Shown here one piece after another: positions 41,102-48,325 of a stretch of DNA of 53,689 nucleotides. Position 1 is the stretch's first letter; the number at the start of each line of letters is the position of its first letter. The notes under the pieces are model-generated. The model saw only the letters and a list, made by a program, of their open reading frames with translations. It was not told the DNA's origin and did not search any database. Source of the DNA: an uncultured Selenomonadales bacterium (GTDB lineage Bacteria > Bacillota > Negativicutes > Selenomonadales > Selenomonadaceae); the NCBI GenBank assembly GCA_947307055.1, contig CAMZHX010000014.1:1-53689 (forward strand). The letters run 5' to 3'. A program made the position numbers and the translations under genes.

Positions 41102-41131
41102 AATCCCTGCCGCATTGACAGGGATTTTTTT
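41102..41131 (+). terminator. Intrinsic terminator after the toxin gene
   Basis: AATCCCTG pairs with CAGGGATT, followed by TTTTTT. It separates the toxin gene from the convergent spermidine-synthase-like gene. Confidence 0.85.
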
Positions 41132-41134
41132 ATG

Positions 41135-42727
41135 TCAGAAACTGTTCAGGACGCCGTCGAGACCCTCGCGCCTGTAAATTTCTTTGTAGCGTTGCAAGTT
41201 CTGTTGAATCAGATTGTCCAAAGCCCTCATACTCAAAAGTTCGACGGGTGCGCGGTCGTCAGTCAAAATATTTTCGCCAAGCGCGGGCGTCGTCCAATTA
41301 TCCGCAATGTGAATCATCAGCCGCGAAAGTTTTTCATCGTCGAGAACTTCTGCGCGACCTCGTAGCTCGTTCAAAATCTCATCGTCGGCCGCCGCAAATA
41401 AAACTTTGTTCGTGACGCCGCTCGCGTCAATCGTCCTAATCGCCGCGAAATTTTTACCAATCGTGTCAATCAAATGCTCGTTGATATTGCCCGCGCCACT
41501 CGAACGCAAATTCATGTTCACGACCATAATTCCGCCCGCCGTTAAATGATTCTTGACCAGCGCGAAAAATTCTAGCGAACTCATCTGGAAGGGCGGCGAT
41601 ATATCTTGGAAGGCGTCAACCAAAATCACGTCGTAAAAATTTTCGTCGGTCTGCAGGAAGGCGCGCCCGTCATAAGTCACGACATCAACATCAGCGGGCA
41701 ATGCAAAATATTTTTGGGCAAGCGCGGTGATTTTCTCGTCAATCTCAACGCCTATAACCTGCGCGGTCGGGAAATATTTCCGGCATTGCTCAGCGAAAGT
41801 CCCGGTGCCCATACCCAAAATCAAAATCTTTTTGCCGTCGGTGAGGAGCGGAGCCGCTAAAGCGTAATCGTAATACATGCCGGTTAAGCCGCCGCCCTTG
41901 ACCTTGAGCGATTGCACGCCGAACAGGACATTGGTCGAGAAAATGATTTTGTCGGGTGCGTCCTTGACCTGCAAGTAATTGTAAATCGATTCGCCCTCGT
42001 AAAGCAAATTTTTCTCCCAAAACGCAAAACTATTCGAGTTGCCGACGACGCCGCATAAAATGAAAATCGCGACGGCTCCCGCGCAGAAAATTTTCTTCGC
42101 GCCAATGCTCACAAAGTAAATCACGCCGATAAACAACAGGACGCCCGAAAATATCAGAAAAGTTATCGCAGTGCCGACAGTCGGAATCGTCACGAAAGTT
42201 GGAAGAAAAGTCCCGATGATACTGCCAATCGTGTTGAAGGCGTTGAGGTTGCCGACGATGCGCCCGTTATGTTCGAGGTTGTCGGTCGCGTACTTGACTA
42301 AAGACGGCGTCACAGTTCCGAGCAAAAACAGCGGCAAAACAAAAATCGCCATGCACGACAGGAACGCCGCCCAAATTAAAAGGTTGGTGTCGATTGTGAC
42401 GATTAGGACGCCCGCAAGCGCGAGGATTAAATATTTGCCGAGCACGGGGATTGCGCCAATCCAGAGCGCGGCGAAAATCAATCGGCGATAAAGTTTGGCG
42501 GGGTTCTTATCTAAATCTGCGCGGCGACCGCCCCAAACATTGCCAAGTGCAAGCGCAATCATTATCGTGCCAATTATAATCGTCCAGACGATTTGCGACG
42601 AGCTGAAATACGGCGCGAGTAGCCGAGCCGCTCCGAGTTCGACCGCCATTATCGACATGCCCGAAAAAAATTCCGTAGCGTAGAGGAAATTTTTGTTAGC
42701 GAGTAGCGGCGAGACTTTCAAAGCCAT
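41135..42727 (-). CDS. Membrane protein fused to a spermidine-synthase-like methyltransferase fold
   Basis: A 530-residue protein. The N-terminal half (about 1-225) has seven or so membrane helices of the type found in fused MFS/spermidine synthase proteins (ATEFFSGMSIMAVELGAARLLAPYF is typical). The C-terminal half is a Rossmann-type domain with the SAM-like motif ILILGMGTGTFAEQC near residue 300 and VIGVEIDEKITALAQKYF. It continues with VVTYDGRAFLQ and YDVILVDAFQDISPP, matching polyamine aminopropyltransferases. No precise function is known for such fusions. It is the last gene of a minus-strand operon, nine bases behind the tautomerase. Confidence 0.85.
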   Translation of the reverse strand: MALKVSPLLANKNFLYATEFFSGMSIMAVELGAARLLAPYFSSSQIVWTIIIGTIMIALALGNVWGGRRADLDKNPAKLYRRLIFAALWIGAIPVLGKYLILALAGVLIVTIDTNLLIWAAFLSCMAIFVLPLFLLGTVTPSLVKYATDNLEHNGRIVGNLNAFNTIGSIIGTFLPTFVTIPTVGTAITFLIFSGVLLFIGVIYFVSIGAKKIFCAGAVAIFILCGVVGNSNSFAFWEKNLLYEGESIYNYLQVKDAPDKIIFSTNVLFGVQSLKVKGGGLTGMYYDYALAAPLLTDGKKILILGMGTGTFAEQCRKYFPTAQVIGVEIDEKITALAQKYFALPADVDVVTYDGRAFLQTDENFYDVILVDAFQDISPPFQMSSLEFFALVKNHLTAGGIMVVNMNLRSSGAGNINEHLIDTIGKNFAAIRTIDASGVTNKVLFAAADDEILNELRGRAEVLDDEKLSRLMIHIADNWTTPALGENILTDDRAPVELLSMRALDNLIQQNLQRYKEIYRREGLDGVLNSF

Positions 42728-42736
42728 AAAAATTTT

Positions 42737-42937
42737 TTACTTCTTCTGTTCGGCGAGGAATTGCGCTAAAGTTTTGCCGCCGACGCCCCAATTATCCAAA
42801 TCGTTTTCCTTGACGAGGACGTAGAAAAATTTTTCGTCCACGCCTAAAATTTCGCTGGCAGTTTTCGTAAGACCGGCGATAAGTTTTTCCTTTTGCTCCT
42901 TAGTCGGGTGCACCGCATCGATTGAAATTAACGGCAT
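42737..42937 (-). CDS. 4-oxalocrotonate tautomerase family protein
   Basis: A 66-residue tautomerase. After removal of Met, Pro1 is the catalytic base (MPLISIDAVHPTKEQKEKLIAGLTKTASEILG). These enzymes work as hexamers and interconvert enol and keto acids, often in the breakdown of aromatic rings. There is no signal peptide, so it acts in the cytoplasm, while its two upstream operon partners are exported. The start is ATG 42937 behind AAAGGAGAAATTTTT. Confidence 0.9.
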   Translation of the reverse strand: MPLISIDAVHPTKEQKEKLIAGLTKTASEILGVDEKFFYVLVKENDLDNWGVGGKTLAQFLAEQKK

Positions 42938-42972
42938 AAAAATTTCTCCTTTCCCGTGTGAAACAACTTTTG

Positions 42973-43683
42973 CTAAAATTTCTCCGACAAAGTGATTTTG
43001 GTCGGTTGGTAATCAATCGCTTGTTCTACTTGAATCAGTGATTCGACTTGCTCGCGAAAAGTTTTGTACGCGCTCGACGCGAAATATTTTTGAGCCGCTT
43101 GAGCATCGCTGAAAATTATCATGGTGTGCAAAAAGTTGGGGCGGGGTTGCTCGGCAGTCACGAATGCTCCCATAACGCCCGAATCCTCACGAACTGCGCG
43201 GATTGCTTCGGCTGAAATTATCTGTTGAAATTTGGCGAGGTTAGCGGGCGCGATTTCAAAGCGGCGAGTTTGAACTACAGTCCCGACGCCGCTATTTTTT
43301 TGCTCAAGGACAATCGCGTTGACGGGCAAAAGTTTCAAGCCCGCGAGAATCGGGAGGCGTTCGGCGCGATATTGTTGGAAAGCCGCGCTCGTGCTGTGAA
43401 TCCTGTAGGCCTCATCGCTCTCGTAAATCTCCAAAAGCCTCATCAAGTTCGGATTATCTTTTTCAATCACGCCGTAAAGCGCGTAGGTTCCTTTTTCCTT
43501 TGCAGTTGTCGGAGCCAATACCTTCGCGCCAATTTCAATCATCTGTGACATTGTGCCCGCAGTCGATTCGACGACCGCCCATTGCACTCGCGGCATATTT
43601 CCTTCGGGCGTGCGAATCGATTTGGCATTTGCCGTCGCCGTCATCATTAAAATCACTCCCAAAATCGCCAAAAATTTTTTCAT
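42973..43683 (-). CDS. Exported protein with two ABM-like (dimeric alpha-beta barrel) domains
   Basis: A 236-residue protein with a Sec signal peptide (residues 1-20, ending TATANA). Two dimeric alpha-beta barrel domains of the antibiotic biosynthesis monooxygenase / quinol monooxygenase type follow. The first has YALYGVIEKDNPNLMRLLEIYESDEAYRIHSTSAAFQQY; the second has RFEIAPANLAKFQ, GVMGAFVTAE and HTMIIFSDAQAAQKYFASSAY. Both keep the helix-strand pattern, but catalysis is unproven. It begins three bases after the exported amidohydrolase stop, so the two are very probably co-translated and act in the same compartment. Confidence 0.8.
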   Translation of the reverse strand: MKKFLAILGVILMMTATANAKSIRTPEGNMPRVQWAVVESTAGTMSQMIEIGAKVLAPTTAKEKGTYALYGVIEKDNPNLMRLLEIYESDEAYRIHSTSAAFQQYRAERLPILAGLKLLPVNAIVLEQKNSGVGTVVQTRRFEIAPANLAKFQQIISAEAIRAVREDSGVMGAFVTAEQPRPNFLHTMIIFSDAQAAQKYFASSAYKTFREQVESLIQVEQAIDYQPTKITLSEKF

Positions 43684-43686
43684 CGC

Positions 43687-44700
43687 TCAACCTCCCAACA
43701 AAGCGCGTGCGTTATCGACGTAAATTTTATCCGTCAAACCGCGCTTTAAAAGTTCCGTGTCGAGAAGTTTTTTCCTGCCTAGTTCGACCTGCGCGGGGAC
43801 GTAGGGATAATCGGTGCCGAAAATTATTTTGTCGAGGCTCGCGACTTGTAAGAGCATGTCGAATTGTTCGGGCATAGGGTCGCCCGCCGTGTCGAAGAAT
43901 AATTTTTCAAAGCCCGCCGCGAAGTTGACCGGCTCCATTAAATTCATCGCCGCGAGCATTTGGAACATAGACGCGGCGCGCTGTTTCATGTAGGGCAGGA
44001 ACGAGCCGCAATGCGGGACGATGACTTTCAAGCGCGGGAATTTTTCTAGCGTGCGATTGGCCAGCATGTTTAGGATTGCGCGTGTAGTGTCGGTCGGGTA
44101 CTCGAACAATGCCATAACTTTGCCCGTGACGACGCCTTCTCGCGGCAGTAAACGCGCTGGGCTTGGATGAATTATCACGAGTGAATTTTTTTCATTGAGC
44201 GCGGCGAAAATCGGGTCAAGCCGTTCGTCGCCCAAGTAAACGCCGTCTGAATTGCTCGCGACCTTCACGCCCAATGCGCCAAGTTTTTCCGTTGCAAATT
44301 TGAATTCGTCTATGGAGCTTTCGACATTCGGCAGAGGTAACGTCGCGACAAAGCCGAATTTTTTCGGGAAGCGTCTGCAAAGTTCTGCGAACTCGTGATT
44401 GATTTCGCGTGCGGCGTTTTTGTCGGAGATATGCGGCGTCGCCATTGATAAAATTGCAAAGTCGATGCCCGCCGTGTCCATAAATTGCAAATGATTTTCC
44501 GCGCTCCACTTCGGCAACGGGAATCCTTCTTCCGCCGCCGCGTCTATTCCTAAAGTTTTGAGCGCGGTGACGTAACTCGGTAGGATTGCGTGCGCGTGGA
44601 AGTCGATTCGTCTTGAAAAATTTTCTGCTGCGTCTGCGGTCATTGCCAACCCTCCCAGTGTCAATGCCAAACTTATTTTCAAAAAGTCTCTTCGGTTCAT
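43687..44700 (-). CDS. Tat-exported amidohydrolase (ACMSD-like, amidohydrolase 2 family)
   Basis: A 337-residue metal-dependent TIM-barrel protein of the amidohydrolase 2 family, which includes ACMS decarboxylase and gamma-resorcylate decarboxylase. Metal ligands are seen in RIDFHAHAILP (HxH near residue 35), LVIIHPSP, IVPHCGSFL and the Asp of FGTDYPYVP. The N-terminus MNRRDFLKISLALTLGGLA, with cleavage near ADA, is a twin-arginine signal, so the enzyme is probably exported folded with its metal. It is the first gene of the operon with the exported ABM protein and a tautomerase. A role in aromatic or keto-acid chemistry is an inference from that set. Confidence 0.87.
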   Translation of the reverse strand: MNRRDFLKISLALTLGGLAMTADAAENFSRRIDFHAHAILPSYVTALKTLGIDAAAEEGFPLPKWSAENHLQFMDTAGIDFAILSMATPHISDKNAAREINHEFAELCRRFPKKFGFVATLPLPNVESSIDEFKFATEKLGALGVKVASNSDGVYLGDERLDPIFAALNEKNSLVIIHPSPARLLPREGVVTGKVMALFEYPTDTTRAILNMLANRTLEKFPRLKVIVPHCGSFLPYMKQRAASMFQMLAAMNLMEPVNFAAGFEKLFFDTAGDPMPEQFDMLLQVASLDKIIFGTDYPYVPAQVELGRKKLLDTELLKRGLTDKIYVDNARALLGG

Positions 44701-44715
44701 AATCTCACCCGAAAA

Positions 44716-44760
44716 ATTTTATCACGCGAAGTCAACTTCAAGTCAAGAAAATGATATAAT
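44716..44760. promoter_or_regulatory. Divergent extended -10 promoters, amidohydrolase operon and hisH
   Basis: On the plus strand, TGA-TATAAT (44752-44760) lies 25 bases before hisH. On the minus strand, TGA-TAAAAT (TAAAAT at 44721-44716) lies about 15 bases before the amidohydrolase start, with TTGACT 19 bases further up. Both -10 boxes have the TGN extension. Confidence 0.55.
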
Positions 44761-44785
44761 CTGGGAAAACTTTTGGCGAGGTGCA

Positions 44786-45403
44786 ATGATGATAGTTCTG
44801 ATTGATTACGGCGTGGGAAATTTGTATAGTGTGGCGAAGGCGGCGGCTTATGTCGGCGGCGACGTGAAAATTTCGAGCGCGGCGGCTGACATTAAACGCG
44901 CTGATAAAATTATTTTGCCGGGCGTGGGAGCTTTTGGCGACTGCATGAAAAATCTTGCGGCGACCGGTTTAATCCCGACGATTAAGGCTGAAATTTTTTT
45001 GGGCAAGCCGCTTTTAGGGATTTGTGTTGGATTGCAAATTTTATTCGCGGGCAGTGAGGAATCACCCGAAGTTGACGGCTTGAAAATTTTTAGCGGGCGC
45101 GTCAAAAAAATCTGCGCGGGCAATTTAAAAATTCCGCATATGGGTTGGAACTCGGTTTCAATGCGTAATGCGCAATGCGTAATGCGTAATTTGTTCAAAG
45201 GAATAAAAAATGATTCGTATTTTTATTTTGTGCACAGCTATCACGCCGTCCCCGACGATAAAAAAATTATCGCGGCCTCGACCATTTACGGCGAAAATAT
45301 CACGGCGGCCATTGAGTTTGAAAATATTTTCGCGACGCAATTTCACCCCGAAAAGTCCGGCGATGTCGGCTTGCATATCCTTAAAAATTTCGTCGATGCT
45401 TGA
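44786..45403 (+). CDS. hisH: Imidazole glycerol phosphate synthase subunit HisH
   Basis: HisH of 205 residues, the glutaminase subunit that feeds ammonia to HisF in histidine synthesis. The class I glutamine amidotransferase motifs are present: DYGVGNLYSVAKA, ILPGVGAFGDCM, the nucleophile Cys80 in PLLGICVGLQILF, YFVHSYHAVP, and FATQFHPEKSGDVG with catalytic His and Glu. The loop after HMGWNSVS is unusual: ten residues, [10 protein letters not shown], are encoded by a short tandem repeat (45161-45190) in frame. No other his gene is near, so hisH is detached from the operon. The start is ATG 44786 behind GAGGTGCA, with ATG 44789 as alternative. Confidence 0.94.
   Translation: MMIVLIDYGVGNLYSVAKAAAYVGGDVKISSAAADIKRADKIILPGVGAFGDCMKNLAATGLIPTIKAEIFLGKPLLGICVGLQILFAGSEESPEVDGLKIFSGRVKKICAGNLKIPHMGWNSVSMRNAQCVMRNLFKGIKNDSYFYFVHSYHAVPDDKKIIAASTIYGENITAAIEFENIFATQFHPEKSGDVGLHILKNFVDA
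45161..45190 (+). repeat. Short tandem repeat, AATGCGT family, inside hisH
   Basis: Thirty bases of AATGCGT / AATGCGC units lie in frame within hisH and encode exactly ten residues. The other copies of this family here are intergenic. Confidence 0.9.
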
Positions 45404-45489
45404 AGAGATAATTATAACGGCAGGAAAATTTTTGATTGGGCAGAATAAAATCATTTCAAGCAATTATCAAGATTAACGGAGAGATATTT

Positions 45490-46014
45490 ATGAACTCAGT
45501 CAACTTTGAAGAGGTAAAAAGTTGGATAGTCTCAATCACGTCGGCGGTTCTTGTCGCGATTTTTATTCGATACTTTATCGTGGAGCTGTACGTGGTTGAC
45601 GGGCCGAGTATGCAACCGACGCTCCAAGACGGCGAGCGATTGGTCGTGAACAAATTTATTTATCATTGGCGAGACCCTATGCGCAGTGAAGTCGTTATCT
45701 TCCGCTACCCTCGTGACCACAGCCGCGACTTTATCAAAAGAGTTATCGCGGTCGGCGGCGACACCATCGAGATTAAAGACGGGCATGTTTTCGTAAATGA
45801 CGCGCTCGTCAACGAAGATTACATTGCCGAGAAAACTCGCACCGAATATCCTAAGCAAACTGTCCCCGAAGGTACGCTATTTGTCTGCGGCGATAATCGG
45901 CGGAACTCTCTGGACTCGCGCTTCCCTGATGTCGGCTTTGTGCCGCTCGAATTGGTTAAGGGTAAAGCCGCGCTGATTTTCTGGCCGATTGCCGACCTCG
46001 CCGCGCTCCCTTGA
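45490..46014 (+). CDS. lepB: Signal peptidase I
   Basis: Type I signal peptidase of 174 residues with a single N-terminal membrane anchor (VSITSAVLVAIFIRYFIV, about 13-30), the Firmicutes-type SipS length. The catalytic Ser40 is in VDGPSMQPTL and the general-base Lys83 in DFIKRVIAVGGDTIEI. VCGDNRRNSLDSRFPDVGFV is box E. It cleaves Sec and Tat signal peptides outside the membrane. The start is ATG 45490 behind AACGGAGAGATATTT. A small membrane protein gene follows at 14 bp. Confidence 0.95.
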   Translation: MNSVNFEEVKSWIVSITSAVLVAIFIRYFIVELYVVDGPSMQPTLQDGERLVVNKFIYHWRDPMRSEVVIFRYPRDHSRDFIKRVIAVGGDTIEIKDGHVFVNDALVNEDYIAEKTRTEYPKQTVPEGTLFVCGDNRRNSLDSRFPDVGFVPLELVKGKAALIFWPIADLAALP

Positions 46015-46027
46015 GGAGGAATTTTTT

Positions 46028-46384
46028 ATGGAACTCGCAACAATTTTTCTTATATGGCTAGTCGTCGTAGTCATCGATAATCTTGCCAAGCGCAAAAAAA
46101 GACGGCTCCCGCCGCCGCAAAGTAATTCGCCCGATTTCGATATCCCGACGCTTGCAAATGACCCGAACTTCCCGAACGAAGAAATACCAATTTTCATCGA
46201 GACGCCCAAGCAAGCCGAGATTCGCCCGCAAAAAATTTCGCGCCCAAAACCCCAGATAACTCCTAAGCAAGAACTGCACGAGGAAGAATCTAACGAACTC
46301 GACTTGAACTTGACGCCCTCGACCGTCATGAATGCTTTTGTGCTCAGCGAAATTTTAGGCAAGCCAAAAGCACTCCGCAAGTAA
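46028..46384 (+). CDS. Small membrane protein with proline-rich cytoplasmic tail
   Basis: A 118-residue protein I do not recognise. Residues 2-17 form a hydrophobic helix (ELATIFLIWLVVVVID), followed by a basic stop-transfer patch (AKRKKRR) and then a proline- and acid-rich, probably disordered region. A short C-terminal segment, NAFVLSEILGKPKALRK, looks like a conserved peptide motif. It lies 14 bp behind lepB with a strong SD (TTGAGGAGGAATTTTTT), so it is probably made with signal peptidase. A terminator follows. Confidence 0.7.
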   Translation: MELATIFLIWLVVVVIDNLAKRKKRRLPPPQSNSPDFDIPTLANDPNFPNEEIPIFIETPKQAEIRPQKISRPKPQITPKQELHEEESNELDLNLTPSTVMNAFVLSEILGKPKALRK

Positions 46385-46399
46385 AATTAGCGTCGCAAC

Positions 46400-46436
46400 A
46401 AAAAGAGCACCTCCGGAATTGGAAGTGCTCTTTTTC
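46400..46436. terminator. Bidirectional intrinsic terminator
   Basis: AAAAAGAGCAC...GTGCTCTTTTT, a near-perfect stem with A-run and T-run, between the lepB unit and the convergent minus-strand genes. Confidence 0.85.
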
Positions 46437-46512
46437 AATCCGCAAAAAGCTCGTCGCCAAACGTGTAAAAAATCATGCAGACTATCATCACTAAAATTAT
46501 CACGTCGCCCAA
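46435..46512 (-). CDS. Possible 25-residue membrane peptide
   Basis: A short frame on the minus strand with a TTG start behind ACGGAGTGATTTAA. It encodes MGDVIILVMIVCMIFYTFGD followed by five residues. A single hydrophobic helix is flanked by acidic residues. Its stop overlaps the terminator hairpin. It lies 43 bp past the transporter stop on the same strand. Real expression is uncertain. Confidence 0.35.
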   Translation of the reverse strand: MGDVIILVMIVCMIFYTFGDELFAD

Positions 46513-46527
46513 TTAAATCACTCCGTA

Positions 46528-46550
46528 GGAACTAGAAAGTAGGGAGTAGT
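46528..46550 (+). repeat. Degenerate tandem repeat, GTAGGGA / ACTAGAA type
   Basis: A short run (GGAACTAGAAAGTAGGGAGT) of heptamer-like units lies just past the CHR transporter stop. It resembles the other short tandem repeats in style but is too short to be sure. Confidence 0.45.
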
Positions 46551-46555
46551 CACCC

Positions 46556-47119
46556 TTAAATTACTAAGCCGAAAATTAATCCTGCTGCGCCGCTCGCAAG
46601 CAAAACTTTTATCACGCCGATTTTCATTCTGACCGCCGCCAATGCCCCAATTAAAATCACTGCGCCGCGTATGTCGAACGTCGCGGAAAAATTTTCGGGC
46701 ATCTTCTCGGCATTCCACACCGCTAGCAAAACGAAACTTACACAAGCCGCCGCGATTAACGCCATGACCGCCGGTCGAAGCCCATTCAAAATCCCGTGAA
46801 TCGCGCCCAAGTCGCCGTACTTGAAAATTATCTTCGCCAGCGCAATGCATAGGAAAATACTCGGCGTCACGAAACCGGCCGTCGCGCAAATTGCCCCGCC
46901 CAATCCCGCAATTTTCATGCCCGCAAATGTCGCCGCATTTATTCCAATCGGGCCGGGCGTCATCTGCGAAATCGTGAAAATGTCAATGAATTCGCTGAGG
47001 CTCAACCAATGGTAGCTGTCGACGACCGCCGCTTGTATCAACGGCATCGACGCATAGCCGCCGCCCACGCACACTAAACTTATCTTGGCGAACTCGAAAA
47101 ATAATAGCCAGTAAATCAT
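46556..47119 (-). CDS. Single-domain chromate (CHR) family transporter
   Basis: A 187-residue membrane protein of the CHR family, short single-domain form. Typical motifs are GGGYASMPLIQAAVVD near residue 20, ISQMTPGPIGINAATFAG near 50 and GLRPAVMALIAAA near 115. Full ChrA proteins have two such domains; short forms usually occur as adjacent pairs, but only one is encoded here. Chromate or sulfate transport is the family role; the actual substrate is unproven. I chose ATG 47119, whose ATGA overlaps the stop of the upstream hydrolase; an in-frame extension upstream would lie inside that gene. Confidence 0.82.
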   Translation of the reverse strand: MIYWLLFFEFAKISLVCVGGGYASMPLIQAAVVDSYHWLSLSEFIDIFTISQMTPGPIGINAATFAGMKIAGLGGAICATAGFVTPSIFLCIALAKIIFKYGDLGAIHGILNGLRPAVMALIAAACVSFVLLAVWNAEKMPENFSATFDIRGAVILIGALAAVRMKIGVIKVLLASGAAGLIFGLVI

Positions 47120-47640
47120 TCGTTGATAATCCTGCACTGACAATTCCGCATAACGTCGAGGGCTTTTTGATGAGCTTCGGGCGTCGAACCCGCACAACAA
47201 GCCGCATCGATTTGTATGCGCTGTTCGGGGTAAAACGCCTTGATTAAAAGCGCGTTCGAGATAATACAAATGTCGGTGCAGACGCCCGCGAACTCGACAA
47301 CCTCATAAGGTTTAAGCAGTGACGGGAGCCGCGTTGAGCCAAAGGCTTTTTTCTCTATAACGGCCTTAGCTCGCGGCGTAAAGGCTTGGAGTTCGGGGAC
47401 GATTTGCCAGCCGTCGGATTTTTTAAGGCAGTGCGGGACGGGCAAATTTTTTCCTTCCTGCGTGTCGAGGTAATTATCGGCGTGGGTGTCTTGCGTGAAA
47501 ATCAAATCGACCGCGCCTTCCTCGACTATCGCCTCCAACTTTTCCACGAGGCGCGGCAACATCTCTTGCGCTTCTTTTGTGCCGAGCGCGCCCGTCACGA
47601 AATCATTTTGCATGTCAACAACTATCAATGCTTTTGCCAT
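47116..47640 (-). CDS. Isochorismatase-family hydrolase (nicotinamidase-like)
   Basis: A 174-residue cysteine hydrolase. The catalytic Asp is in LIVVDMQNDFVTGALG (near residue 10), the Lys region is VIEKKAFGST near 100, and the nucleophile Cys is in FAGVCTDICIISNALLIKA near 125. IFTQDTHADNYLDT near residue 50 holds the metal-binding Asp and His, which points to nicotinamidase (PncA-like) rather than isochorismatase. It would turn nicotinamide into nicotinate in NAD recycling. The start is ATG 47640 behind GAGGAATTTAAA. It lies one base after the crcB stop, so the genes form an operon. Confidence 0.85.
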   Translation of the reverse strand: MAKALIVVDMQNDFVTGALGTKEAQEMLPRLVEKLEAIVEEGAVDLIFTQDTHADNYLDTQEGKNLPVPHCLKKSDGWQIVPELQAFTPRAKAVIEKKAFGSTRLPSLLKPYEVVEFAGVCTDICIISNALLIKAFYPEQRIQIDAACCAGSTPEAHQKALDVMRNCQCRIINE

Positions 47641-47641
47641 T

Positions 47642-48001
47642 TTAAATTCCTCCAATCTTAAATCCTGCCGCGCAAGCCATCAAGCCCGCTACGACACTGA
47701 CGACAACATTTGCTGTCGCCGCGAAAATTTGTCCGTTTTGAATCAACGCGAGAGTTTCGGCCGAAAAACTAGAAAACGTCGTGAACCCTCCCAAAAATCC
47801 TACCGCGACGAATAATCTGACTGAATCGAATCGCCCCGCCAGAATCCCCAACACCAAGCCCATTAGCAAGCTACCGAAAAAATTTGCGGTCAGCGTGCCG
47901 AGCGGGAAGTTGCCGAGCTTCCCAGCTAACGCCGTCGACAATAAAAATCTGCACACCGCGCCCAACCCGCCGCCTATGAAGACTAACAAAATTTTCGTCA
48001 T
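47642..48001 (-). CDS. crcB: Fluoride efflux channel CrcB/Fluc
   Basis: A 119-residue, four-helix membrane protein that exports fluoride as a dual-topology dimer. The family motifs are GGGLGAVCRFLLS at the N-terminus, GTLTANFFGSLLMG near residue 40 and GFLGGFTTFSSFSAET near 70. I chose ATG 48001; the longer upstream frame is unlikely. No fluoride riboswitch is recognisable ahead of it. The upstream gap holds a CCCCAGT-like tandem repeat, and the G-rich complement of that repeat sits where the ribosome binding site should be. It is the first gene of crcB-hydrolase-CHR transporter. Confidence 0.93.
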   Translation of the reverse strand: MTKILLVFIGGGLGAVCRFLLSTALAGKLGNFPLGTLTANFFGSLLMGLVLGILAGRFDSVRLFVAVGFLGGFTTFSSFSAETLALIQNGQIFAATANVVVSVVAGLMACAAGFKIGGI

Positions 48002-48007
48002 CTCAAT

Positions 48008-48049
48008 CCCCCAGCCCCTGTTCCCAGTCCCTAATCGCTGTGTTATAAT
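48008..48049 (+). promoter_or_regulatory. CCCCAGT-type tandem repeat and extended -10 promoter
   Basis: Degenerate units (CCCCCAG, CCCCTGT, TCCCAGT, CCCTAAT) at 48008-48034 lie between crcB and the divergent HMA-like gene. TGT-TATAAT (48041-48049) is an extended -10 box reading towards the HMA-like gene. Confidence 0.6.
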
Positions 48050-48082
48050 TCGGCGGTAAAAATTTATGCGAGGTGTTTTGAA

Positions 48083-48325
48083 ATGTGTAAGGAATGCGGT
48101 TGCGGCGAAAATGGCGGCAATACCCGCTTGCAATTCACCGCCAAAGGTTATACGTCTGAAAATGCAATGGCGGTCGAAAAAAATTTGCTCGGCTTAGCGG
48201 GCGTGCTCTACGTTCACATTCACGCCCATGACGGCGAAACCACTATTGATTACAATCCCAAGAAAACTAAGCTCCGCGAAATTCTCAACGTCTTTGACAG
48301 TCACGGCGTCGAATGCAATTTGTAA
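48083..48325 (+). CDS. HMA-like metal-binding protein with relocated cysteines
   Basis: An 80-residue protein. Residues about 15-78 follow the ferredoxin-like heavy-metal-associated (HMA) fold: LQFTAKGYTSENAMAVEKNL, LAGVLYVHIHAHDGETTIDYNPKKTKLREILNVFDSHGVE. The usual MxCxxC metal loop is gone and replaced by YTSENAM. Instead the N-terminus reads MCKECGCGENGG, with three Cys, like the N-terminus of some HypB nickel chaperones. A metal chaperone or sensor is likely; the metal is unknown. The TAA stop is the first part of a tandem repeat. The start is ATG 48083, behind GCGAGGTGTTTTGAA. Confidence 0.75.
   Translation: MCKECGCGENGGNTRLQFTAKGYTSENAMAVEKNLLGLAGVLYVHIHAHDGETTIDYNPKKTKLREILNVFDSHGVECNL

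Noticed and set aside
48002-48082. Fluoride riboswitch ahead of crcB
   Set aside because: The gap is short and filled by a tandem repeat and a divergent promoter; the conserved riboswitch core is not seen.
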